This document shows, piece by piece, positions 41,267 to 41,530 of a stretch of DNA of 41,530 nt. Made by a program: the position numbers and the translations under genes. The stretch lies in assembly GCA_019417465.1 (NCBI GenBank), contig DXVF01000015.1:1-41530 (forward strand), in the 5' to 3' direction. The DNA comes from Clostridiales bacterium. GTDB taxonomy: Bacteria > Bacillota > Clostridia > TANB77 > CAG-508. Position 1 is the first letter of the stretch; the number at the start of each line of letters is the position of its first letter. The notes beneath the pieces were generated by a model that was not told where the DNA came from, searched no databases, and saw only the letters and a list, made by a program, of their open reading frames with translations.

Positions 41267-41337
41267 TTGAAAAATATAAAGTTAAAGTAGGTTATAGAAA
41301 TTAAAAATACTTTGAATTTATATTTTTCAATTTTTTT
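41267..41337 (+). terminator. Terminator of gltX
   Basis: TTGAAAAATATAAA (41267-41280) pairs perfectly with TTTATATTTTTCAA (41317-41330) and is followed by seven Ts. The 190 bases after it hold no gene that I can see. Confidence 0.65.
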
Positions 41338-41530
41338 ACAAATATAGGGGTTATTTGAAAAGATATTATATATACTTTTCAGGAAATTGTATCTTTATAC
41401 AGCTGTAAATCTATTGCCCTTTGAAAATATATTATACAGAGGTCTATTATAGGAATAAAATAATTACTCTGTAACTGTTAATGATAATATAAGAATGTAC
41501 AAAAAATGGAATTTAATCATGTACAAAAAT

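Noticed and set aside
1..41530. tRNA, rRNA, CRISPR array or insertion sequence
   Set aside because: No cloverleaf with T-loop GTTC.A..C and acceptor pairing, no regularly spaced repeats and no transposase were found. In particular the candidate decoding tRNA is not in this window.

Overview
The window is AT-rich DNA from a low-GC, spore-forming Firmicute, most likely an uncultured member of the Clostridia. Evidence is a type II fatty-acid synthesis cluster, a DpaA-like dipicolinate gene, RNase J, strong AGGAGG ribosome sites and TTGACA/TATAAT promoters. Two parts are joined. Positions 1 to about 24,500 are the late half and right end of a siphovirus-type prophage. From about 24,550 to the end is host chromosome.

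Prophage, left to right: small zinc-ribbon and regulatory genes with an ArpU-type late regulator (1-2451); packaging and head genes (terS, terL, portal, a MuF head protein fused to a toxin-like nuclease domain, scaffold, P22-like coat; 2441-9185); connectors (9235-11879), interrupted by a self-contained moron cassette with its own promoter and terminator (10209-10850); tail genes (tube, chaperones with a -1 frameshift, tape measure, tail-associated protein with an S74 chaperone domain, fibre-like protein; 11892-20359); lysis genes (two holin-like genes and an M15 endolysin; 20360-21386); a leftward operon under an operator-controlled promoter (22807 to 21606) followed by a candidate small RNA; and Spo0E-like sporulation regulators plus a structured-leader gene near the right end (23258-24445).

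Host: fabH-fabD-fabG-accB-fabZ-accC-accD-accA (24653-31798) make malonyl-CoA and run parts of the fatty-acid elongation cycle; acpP, fabF and an enoyl reductase are absent here. Then come ppa, a membrane TPR protein, dpaA, uppP, a ROK sugar kinase, rnj with a long structured leader, a candidate type I toxin-antitoxin locus (39008-39354) and gltX.

The outstanding observation concerns decoding. Eight genes appear broken, often more than once, and all 12 breaks are the same event: an in-frame CGG followed by a +1 shift, so that NNN-C-GGN is read NNN-Gly. I searched by eye for every CGG in the coding regions on both strands and found no in-frame CGG that is read as an ordinary codon. The many out-of-frame CGG triplets do nothing. 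The genes include accD and essential phage genes such as terL and the tape measure. The simplest reading is that CGG is unassigned as a triplet in this organism and that C-GGN is decoded as glycine with a +1 shift, perhaps by a glycine tRNA with an enlarged anticodon loop. The prophage (10 sites) and host (2 sites) share the rule. Coordinates of such genes span the whole shifted reading frame.
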